From Eutreptiella sp. 'Long Island Sound 2002' (taxonomy: Eukaryota; Euglenozoa; Euglenophyceae; Eutreptiales; Eutreptiaceae): DNA of 64,000 nt. Made by a program: the position numbers and the translations under genes. How positions within the stretch are numbered: position 1 is the first letter of the stretch; every line of letters starts with the position of its first letter. Of the stretch, positions 1-10,860 are shown piece after piece. The notes under the pieces were generated by a model. That model saw nothing but the letters and a program-made list of their open reading frames with translations. It had not been told where the DNA came from and made no database searches. The stretch lies in assembly GCA_964036045.1 (NCBI GenBank), contig OZ038379.1, positions 113,797,604-113,861,603 on the forward strand, read 5' to 3'.

Positions 1-734
1 TTGTCCTAGATGGAGGGGTCGAGCACCTTGTGAACAGGAACCGTTGTGCAAAAGGATGTGGCACTTCTGGTCCTGGATGGAGGGGTTGAGCACACCGCCA
101 CCCTCCACCCAAAAGGCACCAGCACTGAATTGACCAACACAAGCAATCAATGCAATGGGGACACCTTCCTTCATGTGCGGATGAAACCCATCGCCTCATT
201 GTCGCGAGGACGAACAATTAGAATTTAACACCATGTAAACCACTATGGTGCCACAACTTTGCATCACCTAGTTAGCTCTAAAACTGGGCCTACAAAGGGG
301 CCTTTGCTAGCTGAATCACGAGATTTTTTCGGGTACTCTAGCCCCTCAAGGTGGGATCAACGGCGCTCACAGTTCTCAAATGCATTCATTGTTGGTGTTG
401 CTCCCGGTCTAGTGGAGGGGTCTAGCTTGAAGTGCTAGCACGCACTCGGCCAACCCAGACCCATAGCTTACCCATATGTACAACCCCTGCAAATCCTGTG
501 ACTGTGACCACCTAACACGGATTCCTACGTGCAATGTTTACCCTTCTTCCTCTTACGCTCAGTCCGCCCCTACCTATCACTAACGTCCGTGCTATATTAA
601 CAGTCATCATGGAGTAGGACCTGTTCCATTGGGGGCTTGCCCGCAGCTAGATCGGGTAACTCTCAAGTTCTCACATACATTGGCGATGGGTGGAAGCTTT
701 CAGTCATGCGTTCAAGACCCAGTCTTTTCCAAAT
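1..734. other. No gene recognised
   Basis: I see no coding sequence or RNA gene here. A short motif around GATGGAGGGGT is repeated near positions 10-25 and 78-93, too little to define a repeat family. The right edge is where similarity to the 3' part of LINE copy B begins. Confidence 0.5.
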
Positions 735-912
735 GGCATCCGGTGGTTTTCTTGAAAACAGGTTACACACCCACCAATGTGGTCCTCCGTGACAATCAGT
801 CCACAACATTGTTGTATATCATCATCACATGAACGTCGCCTCAATGCGTTATGGTCATTTATTGGCTGTTTGGGTTGTTGCCTCATAGGCTGAAGCACCC
901 GAATGTACATGA
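735..912 (-). repeat. 3' region of LINE A shared with LINE B
   Basis: The stretch containing TTTATTGGCT, CACACCCACCAATGTGGTCC and GGCTGAAG..CCC matches 23,418-23,600 below copy B's RNase H in the same orientation, so it is probably the element's 3' untranslated region. Part of it (880-912) also resembles the tail of the SINE copies at 23.57 and 35.74 kb. Confidence 0.6.
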
Positions 913-1677
913 TTAAATATCGAATTCCGTGAAATCCAATGCAACCCGTGGTGACGGAGTGTCCAAGTGATGAACAAGTGGTATGATTTGACGCTCTGGC
1001 GTCCCACACACTGACCCGGGTGTGGTGTTCAAAGTCCACAAAGGACTGTGCATGCGCCCTTGCCCTGCCAACTGATGGACTAGATCTTTCTCAATCAAAC
1101 CAGATCGGGATGGTACGTGATGAACTGTAACATGAGTCCCATACACGTTCAAAAGGTCCGAAATTTGTTTCCACAAATCGGTATGTATGATTGGACCCGT
1201 TGTGGTCCTCCATTCGTTTTTCTGCCATTTTGTTGGCTTGTCCGTTGCAGCTGTCTACAATGTATTTTGAGTCACATAATGCAGAGGCTAGCTTAAGCAT
1301 GGTGACCTCATTGAGAGCCGCGAGCACTGCCTTCAATTCCGCACGACCTATTGTTTGTAGCTCACCCACTGGCAAAAACTCTGACACGTTTCATTTCCGG
1401 TCTTGCAGGAGAATACACACCATATCCCCCGACCCAAGAGCTTCCCATCTGAGGCGTGTCCGACGATCCGTCTGTCCATATTGTTTCTCTTCCCTCCTGG
1501 TGCAGTGAGTGACGAAATACCCAAATTCTCTCTGCATGCCCAAGTTTGCGAAGCGCACGGCGATGTGCCCTCTATTGTTCTGGACCAGTCTGTGACACTG
1601 ATGTGACAAAGATGGACGAGTCCGAGTCCGTGACACTGGTGTGCACAGCCACCGGGCCGTCTATGCAAAACAATCAT
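913..1677 (-). pseudogene. RNase H domain of LINE A (frameshifted)
   Basis: RNase H degrades the RNA strand of the RNA/DNA hybrid during retrotransposition. Three minus frames together give the fold: an N-terminal piece with SDGKLLGRGIWCVFS (the usual TDGS motif, degraded), then LPVGELQTIGRAELKAVLAA with the Glu, CDSKYIVDS with the second Asp, and finally THVTVHHVPSRSG, where the usual HVPSHAG His is Arg. The frame changes near 1,380 and 1,130. Copy B (24.0-24.6 kb) aligns along the whole length and keeps the His. This copy is inactive. It is separated from its finger and RT domains by the insertion at 1.80-4.75 kb. Confidence 0.8.
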
Positions 1678-1798
1678 AAATTGGCGTACCTCTCCCCTAT
1701 TAACACTGAGACCCAGGAGGTCAGCCCAAGACTACAGGATGCAGTGCCAAACCCTCACAAAGTGTGATACATTGACAAGCCTATGCGATAGCCGGGAT

Positions 1799-2191
1799 AA
1801 CCCCCCCCCCCAAAATGTATACCCCCCCCAATATTTATCCCCCCCCAATATTTATACCCCCTAGGCTTATTGCGCGTTTTGCCAAAATCTGTACCCCCTT
1901 CAGCCCTGCACAAGGAAACACAACACGAACAAATCCAGGGTCCAATCTCAACACCACTGCAATGGTCACTCACTTGAAGAAGGCGGTGATTGTGGTTTGC
2001 TTCTTGACATTCGAAACACTGCTGGAGGCATGGGCCACAGCAGCAGAAGCACAGCTCCGAATGACAAGCGACAAAGATTATGCAGCACCTCCCCCCCAAA
2101 ATTTATACCCCCCCAATATTTATACCCCCCTGGCCTTATTGGGCGTTCTGCCGAAATGTATACCCCGGGGTATACATTTTGGGGGGGGGGG
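1799..2191. mobile_element. MITE-like element with C-rich terminal inverted repeats
   Basis: The left end (about ten C, then AAAATGTATACCCC) is the reverse complement of the right end (GGGGTATACATTTT, then about ten G), giving about 25-bp terminal inverted repeats 390 bp apart. Inside, an AT/C-rich block with CCAATATTTATACCCCC and a Pu/Py flank occurs twice as a direct repeat (1,803-1,890 and 2,093-2,167). The right terminus forms a perfect AAAATGTATACCCC/GGGGTATACATTTT palindrome. No transposase is encoded. I could not identify a target-site duplication. It sits at one edge of the composite insertion in LINE A. Confidence 0.6.
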
Positions 2192-2205
2192 TTTCGTCAT
2201 TTACG

Positions 2206-2365
2206 AAAAATCGTCTAGTTGTGAAATTGTTTTTTTGCGGCAAATGCGTGCAATTTTTTTTTGCGGTAACTCGTGTAAATTGTAAAAAAAATTGAATTTT
2301 TTTTTGCGGTAAGGGCGTGTTATTTTTTTTTGCGGTAAGTCGTGTAAATTATAAAAAAATTGAAA
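2206..2365. repeat. T-rich GCGGTAA / CGTGTAA array
   Basis: Four to five degenerate units of (T)8-9-GCGGTAA followed by CGTGTAA or CGTGCAA. The same unit makes up 4,467-4,750 at the other side of the composite insertion, so the two arrays may mark its edges or the ends of one component. Confidence 0.6.
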
Positions 2366-2635
2366 AATTGAAAGAAATGCAACCTTTGCAATACATGCAC
2401 AATATGTACAGCTGCTGGTTCCGTATGGCACCCCATAGCGACCTTAACGATGGGACGCCGGGTCCATCCTGATAGGGCCATGGGGGGATTGTGTATAAAG
2501 TCTAATGTCTGATGTGGCATGTTGCTTTTGCACTGTATACAACAAGATGTGTGATATGTCTCATATAGATCTGATGCTTGGAGGAAGGGGGGGTGTCCAA
2601 ATGGGGGTGCAAAAAGTTGATGCCCCCCACCCCAT
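2366..2635. other. No gene recognised
   Basis: Lies between the T-rich array and the decamer satellite. I see nothing recognisable on either strand. Confidence 0.4.
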
Positions 2636-3465
2636 AGGTCCCCTTAGGCCTCGATAGGTCCCCATAGGTGCCAATGGGTCCCCAAAGGTCCCCATAGGCC
2701 CCCATAGGTCCCCATAGGGGCCGATAGGTCCCCATAGGCCCCCATAGGTACCCATAGACCCCCAGAGGTACCAATAGGTGCCAATGGGTCCCCAAATGTC
2801 CCCATAGATGCCAGTGAGTCCCCATAGGCCCCCATAGGTCCCCATAGGTGCCCGGAGGTGGCAACAGGTCACCATAGGTCCCCACAAGCCCCCATAGGTC
2901 CCCATAGGCCACGATAGGTCCCCATAGGTCCCCATAGGTCCGCACAGGCCCCCATAAGTCCCCATAGGCCTCCAGAGGTCCCCATAGGCCCCCATAGGCC
3001 CCCATAGGCCCCCATAGGCCCCCATAGGCCCCCATAGGTCCCCATAGGCCCCCATAGGTCCCCGCAGGTCCCCATAGGTCCCCACAAGCCCCGATAGGTC
3101 CCCATAGGCCCCCATAGGTCCCCATAGGCCCCCATAGGCCCCCATAGGCCCCCATAGGCCCCCATAGGCCCCCATAGGTCCCCATAGGCCCCCATAGGTC
3201 CCCGCAGGTCCCCATAGGTCCCCACAAGCCCCGATAGGTCCCCATAGGCCCCCATAGGTCCCCATAGGACCCCACAGGCCCTCATAGGTCCCGATAGGCC
3301 CCCATAGGTCCCCATAGGACCCCACAGGCCCTCATAGGTCCCGATAGGTCCCCATAGGTCCCCATAGGTCCCCATAGGCCCCCATAGGTCCCCATAGGTT
3401 CCCACACGTCCCCAAAGGTCCCCACAGGTCCCCATAGGTCCCCACAGGCCCCCATAGGTCCATAG
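2636..3465. repeat. Decamer satellite (CCCATAGGYC)n
   Basis: About 83 tandem copies of a 10-bp unit, CCCATAGGTC or CCCATAGGCC, with scattered substitutions (CAGG, CAAGC, GCAGG). Because 10 is not a multiple of 3, each minus frame cycles through one decapeptide (LWGPMGTYGG-like), so long open frames on the minus strand are a by-product of the repeat and not evidence of a protein. The minus strand carries runs of GGGG and GGG about every ten bases and could form G-quadruplexes. Confidence 0.95.
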
Positions 3466-3522
3466 GGCGCTTCAACGGCCTGCACAGCACGATTACCACC
3501 TCAAAGAGGGGGTAGGAACGAC

Positions 3523-4092
3523 CATTTTTGAGCTGCCCAGGCTGGAAAACTACATAAGCAGGTTGTGCCCCAACCCTTGGGAAGCCCCCCCCCCCCCCGA
3601 CACCCAAATAGGGTGAAAAATACATAAACAGGGGCTAAAATATGCTTTACATAGGATATTTGATCATTTTGGATTGTCAGAGTATCAAAAAGATCAGTTT
3701 CGGAAATTTCCATTTTTGAGCGGCCAAGGCTGGAAAACTGCATCAGCAGGTTGTGCCCCGGCCCCCTTGGGAGCCCCCCCTCACCCCAAAACACCCAAAT
3801 AGGGTGAAAAACACATAAAGAGGGGCGAAAACATGCTTCACATAGGATATTTGATCATTTTGGATGGTAAGAATATTAAAAAAATCAGTCTTGGAAACTT
3901 CCATTTTTGAGTTGCCCATGCTGGTAAACTACATGAGCAGGTTGTGCCCTAGACCCCTTGGGAGCCCCCCCCCCCCCCCAACACCCAAATAGGGTGAAAA
4001 GCACATTCAGAGGGGCTAAAACATGCTTTACATAGCAGGTTTCATCATTGTGAGTGGTCACAATATCAAAAAAATGTTTTGCAAAATTTTTG
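3523..4092. repeat. About 190-bp tandem repeat, three copies
   Basis: Units start with CATTTTTGAG at about 3,523, 3,711 and 3,902. Each contains GCAGGTTGTGCCC, a C-tract of 7-14 nt, ACACCCAAATAGGGTGAAAA and ATATTTGATCATTTTGGAT. A fourth, much diverged unit may begin at 4,091. C-tract length differs between the copies. Confidence 0.85.
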
Positions 4093-4466
4093 ATTTTTGA
4101 CCTGTAGAGGGTGGAAAGTTGCTTGTGCACACACCAAATGCCATTGAACCACCTACAACCAGCAATTTCGAAGCCTTTGGGGAGCCCATACCTCGGGCCA
4201 TATGGGCCCAGTGGCCACTACGTGGGTCCCCATGGGCGCTCAAGTACCCGTATTGTCACCAAATGATCACCCAAACCCAACCTAGGGGCAACGGAAGGGT
4301 TTCGGAGAAAGTCGAGATGTGAAGAAGTTTTCAGGTGCTACTAAATAGCCCACACAACAACAATTTTGGGGCGCCCGTAGGGCCCATGGCACGGGCTACA
4401 TAGGCCTAGCGGCCACTACGTGGCCACAGGTGGGCACATCGCCTACATGCATGCATGTTCAATAAA
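4093..4466. repeat. Two diverged copies of a GGCCACTACGTGG-containing unit
   Basis: Blocks around 4,120-4,235 and 4,340-4,440 share an ACAAC..CAATTT stretch, a GGGCCCA region and GGCCACTACGTGG, about 210-225 bp apart. No coding sequence was recognised. Confidence 0.4.
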
Positions 4467-4750
4467 ATTGGTAATTGCTTCTTGGCGGTAAGGTCGTGTA
4501 ATTTTTCTATTTTTGCGGTAAACGCGTGTAGGAAAAAATCGTCACGTCGTGTAATTTTTTTTTTTGCGGTAAGTCGTGCAATTTTTTTTTGCGGTAAATA
4601 CGTGTAACAAAAAAATTGTCTAGTCGTGTAATTTTTTTTTGCGGTAAGTCGTGTAAGCCGGCTTACACGACTTACCGCAAAAAAAATTACACGACTGGAT
4701 GATTTTTTTGTTACACGCATTTACCGCAAAAAAAAATTACACGAATTACA
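4467..4750. repeat. T-rich array ending in a 180-bp near-perfect palindrome
   Basis: Repeats of (T)8-10-GCGGTAA and CGTGTAA run up to a centre of symmetry between 4,659 and 4,660. The arms 4,571-4,659 and 4,660-4,750 are reverse complements with only a few mismatches, including GTCGTGTAAGCC/GGCTTACACGAC at the tip with no loop. The right end falls inside the finger domain of LINE A. The structure could extrude as a hairpin. It marks one boundary of the composite insertion. Confidence 0.8.
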
Positions 4751-5060
4751 ACATACACCATTCCAACTCACCTGTCTGGCACACCACAGTAGCAACCCCT
4801 GGGAGGTTGACAGGGTTTTCTCGTGATCCTTTGCTATGCTGTGCACAAGTGTTTTCGAGCACTTGGAGATAGTATCCCAGACAAGCAACAAAAATTTACA
4901 ATTCAATAAAGCGTGATACACCGTCTCCACATCGCCACACAAGGCACAGTTGGCTTGTCATGGTAACCAAGACTTCAACTTGTCCCCTACCTTGAGGTTT
5001 GCGCACAAATCCTCCCTGATGCACTCTTTACTGGATTGCGGCAAAACCGGCCTTTTAAAA
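4751..5060 (-). pseudogene. Cys/His finger (zf-RVT type) of LINE A, truncated by insertion
   Basis: Minus-strand text reads NCALCGDVETVYHALLNC then LLVWDTISKC and TLSTSQGLLLWCARQ. The CxxC..HxxxxxC spacing is typical of the zinc-binding domain that follows RT in many LINEs. The homologous domain of copy B (24.8-25.2 kb) has the same CxxC..C pattern and continues where this copy is cut near 4,745. The rest of the domain reappears at about 1,790, giving direct evidence of the insertion. Confidence 0.75.
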
Positions 5061-7060
5061 GAGCGCCATACCTCCACACGTTGACGTCCTCATGTCTCTT
5101 GTGCTACCGGGATGATTGGAAAAAAGGCTTTTGGGGAATTTTGTAGGATTACAGAAGCCCACCTCGTCGGAGGTGGGTCGGCTTGAGTCGCAGCCAATAG
5201 CTATGCGTGCGAAGAGTAGCTGAAATGAAAAGATGGAGGAATGAACCCCAATTTCCAAGGACTTTGCAGGAAATAACACGATACAACCAATCGTTCTTGT
5301 ACGATGCGGTAGGAATAGTACGAGTACCGTTACACATTAATGCACAGGGCACTATGGTGCAGTGGGGTTTACCCCACAGTCACGTGTTCATTGACCGCTC
5401 GAGGTAAAACAAGGCCTGAGGTGAGACCATGCCTTACAAGACACACTTATCATATTAAGCGAACCCCATGGTACCAAACCCAGTTATAAAGTAGGCAAAG
5501 GTGCCACATCCAACGATAAACCCACCGAGTCCGCCCAGGATTCAAATGTCTGTACGCACTGAGAGGCAAAATGATGTGGTTTACTCAAAGAGCAGGAACA
5601 ATGATGAATGATGAAAGAGCAAGACATTTTTGGGCAAGACAAGGTCAAAGCCCCCTTTCCCATATGGCTGGCCAAACTCGGTCAGGGTCATTCCCCGGGA
5701 ATCTATCCCAAAAGCCATCTCCACCACGGCATTCATTTGCCGGACAATGTGTTTAGGCGGGAAACGTACCCTGGCCGGTAGGATCCACACTGGATAAATC
5801 CACGACTTCAAAAAATCAACTTTTTCGGCCCCTGTCGGATCCAAATCCCTAGCAGTTTGTGCCCTAAGAAATGACCTTGAAAATGCCAAAGAATAAATGT
5901 CCTTTTCTGTTACCTTCCCAATCATGACCCCCAGATACCTAATCTTGCCGCCAGCTTCAGCCCTAGACACCGGTTGAAACCCTTCAATAGGACTTTGGAT
6001 TTTGAAGTGTTGTTGCGTAGTCCCGTGTGAAGACCCAACGCATTCAGAGCATGTATTGTTTCCTGCAACAGGAACTCTGCATCTTCCGGTGAACAACCTA
6101 TGTAGATCATCCAGTCATCAACATACATACGCACATGGAGTCCTAGATGGATCGTCTGCAAAAGTGGAATTACTGTTGACGCCAATGAAACACACGGTGC
6201 AAGGGAGAATGGATCTCCTTGTCGGATTCCTGCTCGGGGGGTCCACAACATCTTTGGCACCACCATCCCTTGGATGCAAAATGCCACGTGAGATTGCAAC
6301 TGCCGTGTCATCAAAGAAACCATACCCGTTGACAATGCGGTTAATTGAAACATTACCTGGGCCTGTTCAAATGTGATTGTGTTATAGGCCTTTTCAAAGT
6401 CCACCAACACTAAAAAACCTTCCGAGACCGAGTCCCAAAAAGCTTCCACAATGATGCAAATTTTGGTACATGCCACTACCCTTTACAAACCCTGCTTGCT
6501 GCGGAGGAACCAACTATCCAAAAACATTCTGCAACTGCAACAAAAGGATACTGGATATCCACTTTAGCAAGACATTCACTATGGTTAGGGGCCGCAGTTC
6601 CAAAATAGAGTCAGTTAGGTTCCCCTTGGGAATGTTGATCTCGACTCCCATGGACCACGCGCTATATAGGAGACCCCCCCCCAATGGAGAGGAGTCGGTG
6701 TGGTGCATCACAGGTACAAAAAAAGATTCGAAGGTCTTATATAGCTTGGCAGAGACCCCATCCAGCCCCGGCAATGGGCCGTACTTTTGTGGGTCCAACG
6801 CCGTGTGAACCAATGTCACGTTTGCTGGTTTCAAAAATAGAGGTAGACTGGATTTCACCTTCCTAAAGGGCAGAAACTTACTCAAACAGTCAGCTAGTTT
6901 TGATGTCCGCACTCGTGAAGGCTCGCTTATTGAATCCCAATGTTCTTTGAGACAATGTGCAATCGCCTTCCCGGTGAGATGCACCTGGTCATAATAATCC
7001 CGCAATGACGGAATCTGTTCCCCCCCTTGCAACTCTGGCATGAGGCTAGAGTTCACTAGA
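5061..7060 (-). pseudogene. Reverse transcriptase of LINE A (frameshifted)
   Basis: Copies the element's RNA into DNA at the nicked target. The motifs in order are GPLPGLDGVSAKLYKTF, LRPLTIVNVLLKWISS, LVDFEKAYNTITF (motif A Asp), AGIRQGDPFS (motif B), RMYVDDWMIYIG (motif C, catalytic YVDD intact) and KIRYLGVMIG. They fall in three minus frames (7,056-6,514; 6,476-5,922; 6,096-5,581), so at least two frameshifts break the ORF. Copy B has the same motifs but YGDH in place of YVDD. The thumb runs to about 5,060 and joins the Cys/His finger. Confidence 0.9.
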
Positions 7061-8336
7061 TGTCCTGTGTGTTTTGCGCCTTCTGCTTTGGTGTGACCTC
7101 GTCCGAAGCTTGACTCAACTCCATATTCAATTGGGCCCGCACCACTGACCCATGGTGTACCCGATTGTCATACTGTGCCCACGCTGCGAGCATCGAATAC
7201 GCCACCCCTTCCGTCCGCGGATAGAATCCCAGCTCCGCCAGTAAATGTTTCCCCTACTAAAACACGTACCGTGTTGTGGACAAAGGTAAACATGCCATTG
7301 CCCACGAGGTATTGTGGGCTGAATACAATAGGCGATGAAGCGATACATCTCCACTCAAAATCCGCTGTGCCATCTCCCAAGACTCTATGTGTATTGGCAG
7401 CTGTTCGAGGCGCTCAAAAATATCCGAAACCACACTGCAATTGGCCAAGAACTGCAATGGCGTGCGGAACCGGCATTTGCCCTCTATAGCAATGGCCGGT
7501 GCAAACCAAGCCAATACCAACCCGTGATACGCCCGTGTGTCCGGTTTTTTGGGACATATGGAGTTCACATATTGCAGCAGTGTCGGGCGGCCAAAATCCT
7601 ATGGATGCGTTGTTCTCCGCCACTCTCCAACTCTGTTTGATCGGCTTGTCCCGGAAAACCCCAAGTCCACCCTTACCGCTACTCCAAGGACTTTTCTTGG
7701 TCATCTAGCGGGGAGAGGACCTCTGACCAGCAATGTAACGTAGTGTCTAGTAGCAATTGAAAATCCAAGTCCCATCGTGCCAGCATCGACGAAGAATCCT
7801 CCAATGGTGGGTGTAGAGCCTCTAAAGTAGGGAACAACAGTGAGTTGTGGTCGCATAATGTCAAAAAATGACCTTTAAAAGAGGCAGCACGTTGCAGCAA
7901 GAGGCGCAAGTACCAGTAGCATTCGTTTGCTTGATCACTAAAGTGTGCAACCAAATAGTCAATCGTTGATCAGATTTATCCATCACTTCCGCAATCAGTT
8001 CGCGCGGCTTCAACTGATTGTAGCGCAAAACACACCACTGTTTGGACAGAATGAGGGTCACCCCCCTCCCCCCCCCCCCACCTGTCCGTGGTGATCGTGC
8101 CACCAACACGCCTACGGTCCCTTTCTTTGAGAAGCCCATCAAGAGAGGCAATGTCCTCTAGAGACAAAAAAAAGAGGCCCCTGTACGCTTAAGAGTTCAA
8201 CGTCGTGGGTACGCATTAACGTCAATAGGATATTGATCCTATTTCGCTTCTTCTTCAGGACTTGTAACTTCAATCTCATTCCATTGGCGTTGAAGGTTGC
8301 ACCCTTGTAGCCGCGGATTATTGGTGGGGTCGTCAT
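7061..8336 (-). pseudogene. APE-type endonuclease of LINE A (broken)
   Basis: This is the apurinic/apyrimidinic-like nuclease that nicks the target site. The N terminus at 8,336 reads GATFNANGM, the first metal-binding Asn motif; further along come THDVELLSVQ (usual QEPH replaced) and GHFLTLCDHNSLLFP, matching the GDxN motif but with Cys for Gly. Copy B keeps GVQEPHFSS and LCDHNSLLFP. The minus reading frame changes several times between 8.1 and 7.3 kb, and a C-tract of about 20 nt lies at 8,055-8,080. The C-terminal portion joins the RT at about 7.06 kb. Confidence 0.75.
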
Positions 8337-8587
8337 GACTCCTCGTCAACCCTCCTCTTCTTCCGGTACACCGGACTTCAAACCCCTGTGTACACCGGAT
8401 TTCGTTCCGCTGTCGGGCGGGCAGTCTGAGACGGTTTGTATTTAGGAGACTATCAGAAGTGGTATTCAGCTTCAGTGATGATCGTTGGTTGCTGCGTCCC
8501 ATTGCAAGAAGTTAGAACCTTACAGGCAAGGTCCTTCACTTTCTGACCTTGTATTTTCCAAGTGCTTGTGCTAAGTGTGCCCACAAA

Positions 8588-10301
8588 CTAGCTCATTGTC
8601 TTAATGACCTCTTTTGCAAGATCCCATTCGGTGAACAACTGTTTTATCTGTGTTTCCTTCCAATATGGAGATGTCCCCGTTAAATAACAAGTCTCCACAA
8701 ACGTCCAGTCCTTCATCTCCTCCAATTTCGTGGAATCCATCTCATTGATCCGCTCACCCATCAACTCTAGCTTTCCATTCAAAACCGGAGCCATTAACTT
8801 CGGCAAGGCCTCCAGAAATTGCTTCTTTCCAGCATGACTGAGATCAATCCGCACTTTGTTGTAAGACACCAGCTGCGCTACCATTAAACCCGACATGAGG
8901 ACAGTCCCGCCCTCCTAAAATTCGCTCATAATATGGCCAAACAAATACGGAGCTACCTCCGGTCGTCATTCCTTGTTCACCCACAATTCGACGATATCCG
9001 GAAAATAATCAAATTCACCTTCGTACCACGGCAACCTCTGGATGGCAAACCCCTCCTTGTCCCCAAAGGGTTCCACGATAGGCTCAATTTTGTCCTCCGC
9101 CAACTGAGCAAACACATACGTGGTATTTGGTGTGTCACTGCCCAAAACTTCATAACCACTCGTCTCGTCGAGCGAGAGGAGCTGGTAAAGCTCTTGCAGC
9201 CATGCAGTGTGAGCCTGTACCACATAAATGTCATGTAGCAGTTTCGGATCGTGAAACAACTCCGAAGATGGTGTCACCCGTCTCTGAAATACCTTTTTGG
9301 TCCGCATTACGAAACGTTTCACAGGGCCCGTGCTCTAAGGTGTAAAGCGCAAGTTCCAAGCATACGAAGTTGTCTGCATTTCGGCCGAAACCATTGCTTT
9401 GTTGGTGACCATCAGTGATGCCGGTTTCAGCTAAAATTGCTTTGCAAGTTCCTTGTTGTGCTCCAGCACCTGGCGCTTCTCTATATCAAGAACCACCACA
9501 TGCGCGGCCGCCCAATTTTTTCCCAACGGCTCAATCAATCGTGCAACTCCTTTCAATGTCTTTTCAAGGTCCCCGTGGACAGTCACCCATAGTGCCTCCG
9601 TCTCCTCCCCACGAAAAAGCCCATGAGCCTGCTCTGGAGTTTTAACGGCATCAATGGAGGTTGGACGGATGGAGAAGCCCGTATTCAAATGAAAAGGGGT
9701 TGACAAATATCTGTACTCCTGTACAATGAATTCTTGGTCATTAAGTTCAAAGAAGCACGCAAGTGGCAGACTATTGTTTTCCGAAAGGATCGCCTTGTCG
9801 GGAGTTGCATGTTCGGAGACAAAGTCTTTTACGCTCATCCGGTCAAGGAACAGGTCCTCCCCTTCAATAGTGGATCCACCAGATCTCAGGCCCCGCTAGC
9901 AGACAACACAGGTGATAGAGCTCGGTGCTGCAGTACTGCAGCGCTAGATAGTCGAACATCAGCATTGCCGCTGTCAACGCGCCACTGCAGATGTCGGTGT
10001 CCACGTTCACAATTCCTAGGCGTCGATAGCCCGGGCATGCATGGCAAAGAAGACACTGAAAAAAAAGATACTCAAAAAGTTTCCAAGTGGCCAGGAGTGC
10101 CGGCGCTACGAGGCAACTGGGTGTGGCGTGCTGGCTAGATGGTGGTTTCTCACTTTGTGATGGTTTGTGAGTAGCTATGAGACTGAACAGAAGGGAACAA
10201 CCTGGTGGCAGAACGGGTTGTGAAAAGCGGTGCTTGCAACACCGCAATAGCCTCCTCATCCAGGAGGAGCACACAGCACGCCACTGGCTTGCACGGCACA
10301 T
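8588..10301 (-). pseudogene. ORF1-like protein of LINE A
   Basis: I do not recognise the domain. Three minus segments (10,301-9,864; 9,838-9,431; 9,322-8,588) form one protein when aligned to copy B: DYLALQYCSTELY, FIVQEYRYLS, VVVLDIEKRQVLEHN, WLQELYQLLS, GKKQFLEALPKLM. It lies 5' of the endonuclease, where LINE ORF1 (an RNA-binding chaperone) normally sits; that role is inferred from position only. An in-frame TGA at 8,966-8,968 follows WVNKE, and conserved protein continues after it. Copy B has a TGA at exactly the homologous codon (28,315-28,317). Confidence 0.6.
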
Positions 10302-10404
10302 TGAGGCTCACTCGGGATAGTGGCCTTGCTGGCGGTGGGGCCGAGATGGATGTAATGTAAAAAGGGTGCATGCAACAACCCTGCTCAACTTACTTGTCTG
10401 CTTG

Positions 10405-10860
10405 TTCATTCCCAAAGATGCCCTGGTGCCATGGGCACCACGCCCATTGGAAGAGGGGCGGGGTGGAATCTATCACTTGCAATAATGCTTCCCACATCAT
10501 GGACGCAGGTATTGGGCCTTTTGGCCAACAACAACCATTGCGTCGCCACTAATAGGTCTCTCCTTGTTCTCTGTCTAGGACACACTTGGAGTCCCAGAAA
10601 ATTACACTGCGTTGGGTCACTTTCAAAATAGCTGCAATAGCAACCCCCGGTTCGATTTGCTATTGTCTGGGTGTTCATCTTCCTCAAGGGTGGATGGTGA
10701 ATTTTGAGTTGACGGAGAAACAACAGGCATATCCCCCAACATATCCCATTTTCCAATGCATTTGGCTGAGCCATCGAAGAAAAAGGTATGCCACCCCTCC
10801 CGGAGGTAGGTGTGCACCACAAATTTCACTTGTTCATTCTATCACTGACACCTTGTGGGC
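10405..10860 (-). pseudogene. RNase H remnant of LINE C
   Basis: The minus strand has FFDGSAKCIGKW (motif DGS) followed in another frame by RRDLLVATQWLLLAKRPNT, which matches the region of the usual AELLA..AL..A helix with Asp for Glu. A downstream DSxxI-like HDVGSIIA is degraded. Frameshifts separate the pieces. The assignment rests on motif order after a RT and a finger. Confidence 0.5.

Larger units (their letters stand above)
735..10300 (-). mobile_element. LINE copy A: non-LTR retrotransposon, broken and interrupted
   Basis: Read on the minus strand the order is ORF1-like protein (10.3-8.6 kb), APE-type endonuclease (8.3-7.1 kb), reverse transcriptase (7.06-5.06 kb), Cys/His finger (5.06-4.75 kb), a 2.95-kb foreign insertion, then RNase H (1.68-0.91 kb) and a 3' region. 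Each domain has a counterpart in copy B at 23.4-30.2 kb in the same order. Without the insertion the element is about 6.6 kb, close to copy B without its SINE, so both are probably near full length. The coding parts carry several frameshifts and stops. No poly(A) tail is evident. The 5' end abuts the RNase H of a different LINE (copy C) near 10.4 kb. Confidence 0.85.

Noticed and set aside
2502-3435. Minus-strand open frames of 188-257 codons rich in Trp-Gly-Pro-Met
   Set aside because: They are direct translations of the 10-bp satellite; all three frames give the same decapeptide, so openness is not evidence of coding.
2636-3465. CRISPR-like array
   Set aside because: Units are contiguous 10-mers with no unique spacers, and the window is eukaryotic; the 59-bp and 63-bp arrays also lack unique spacers.
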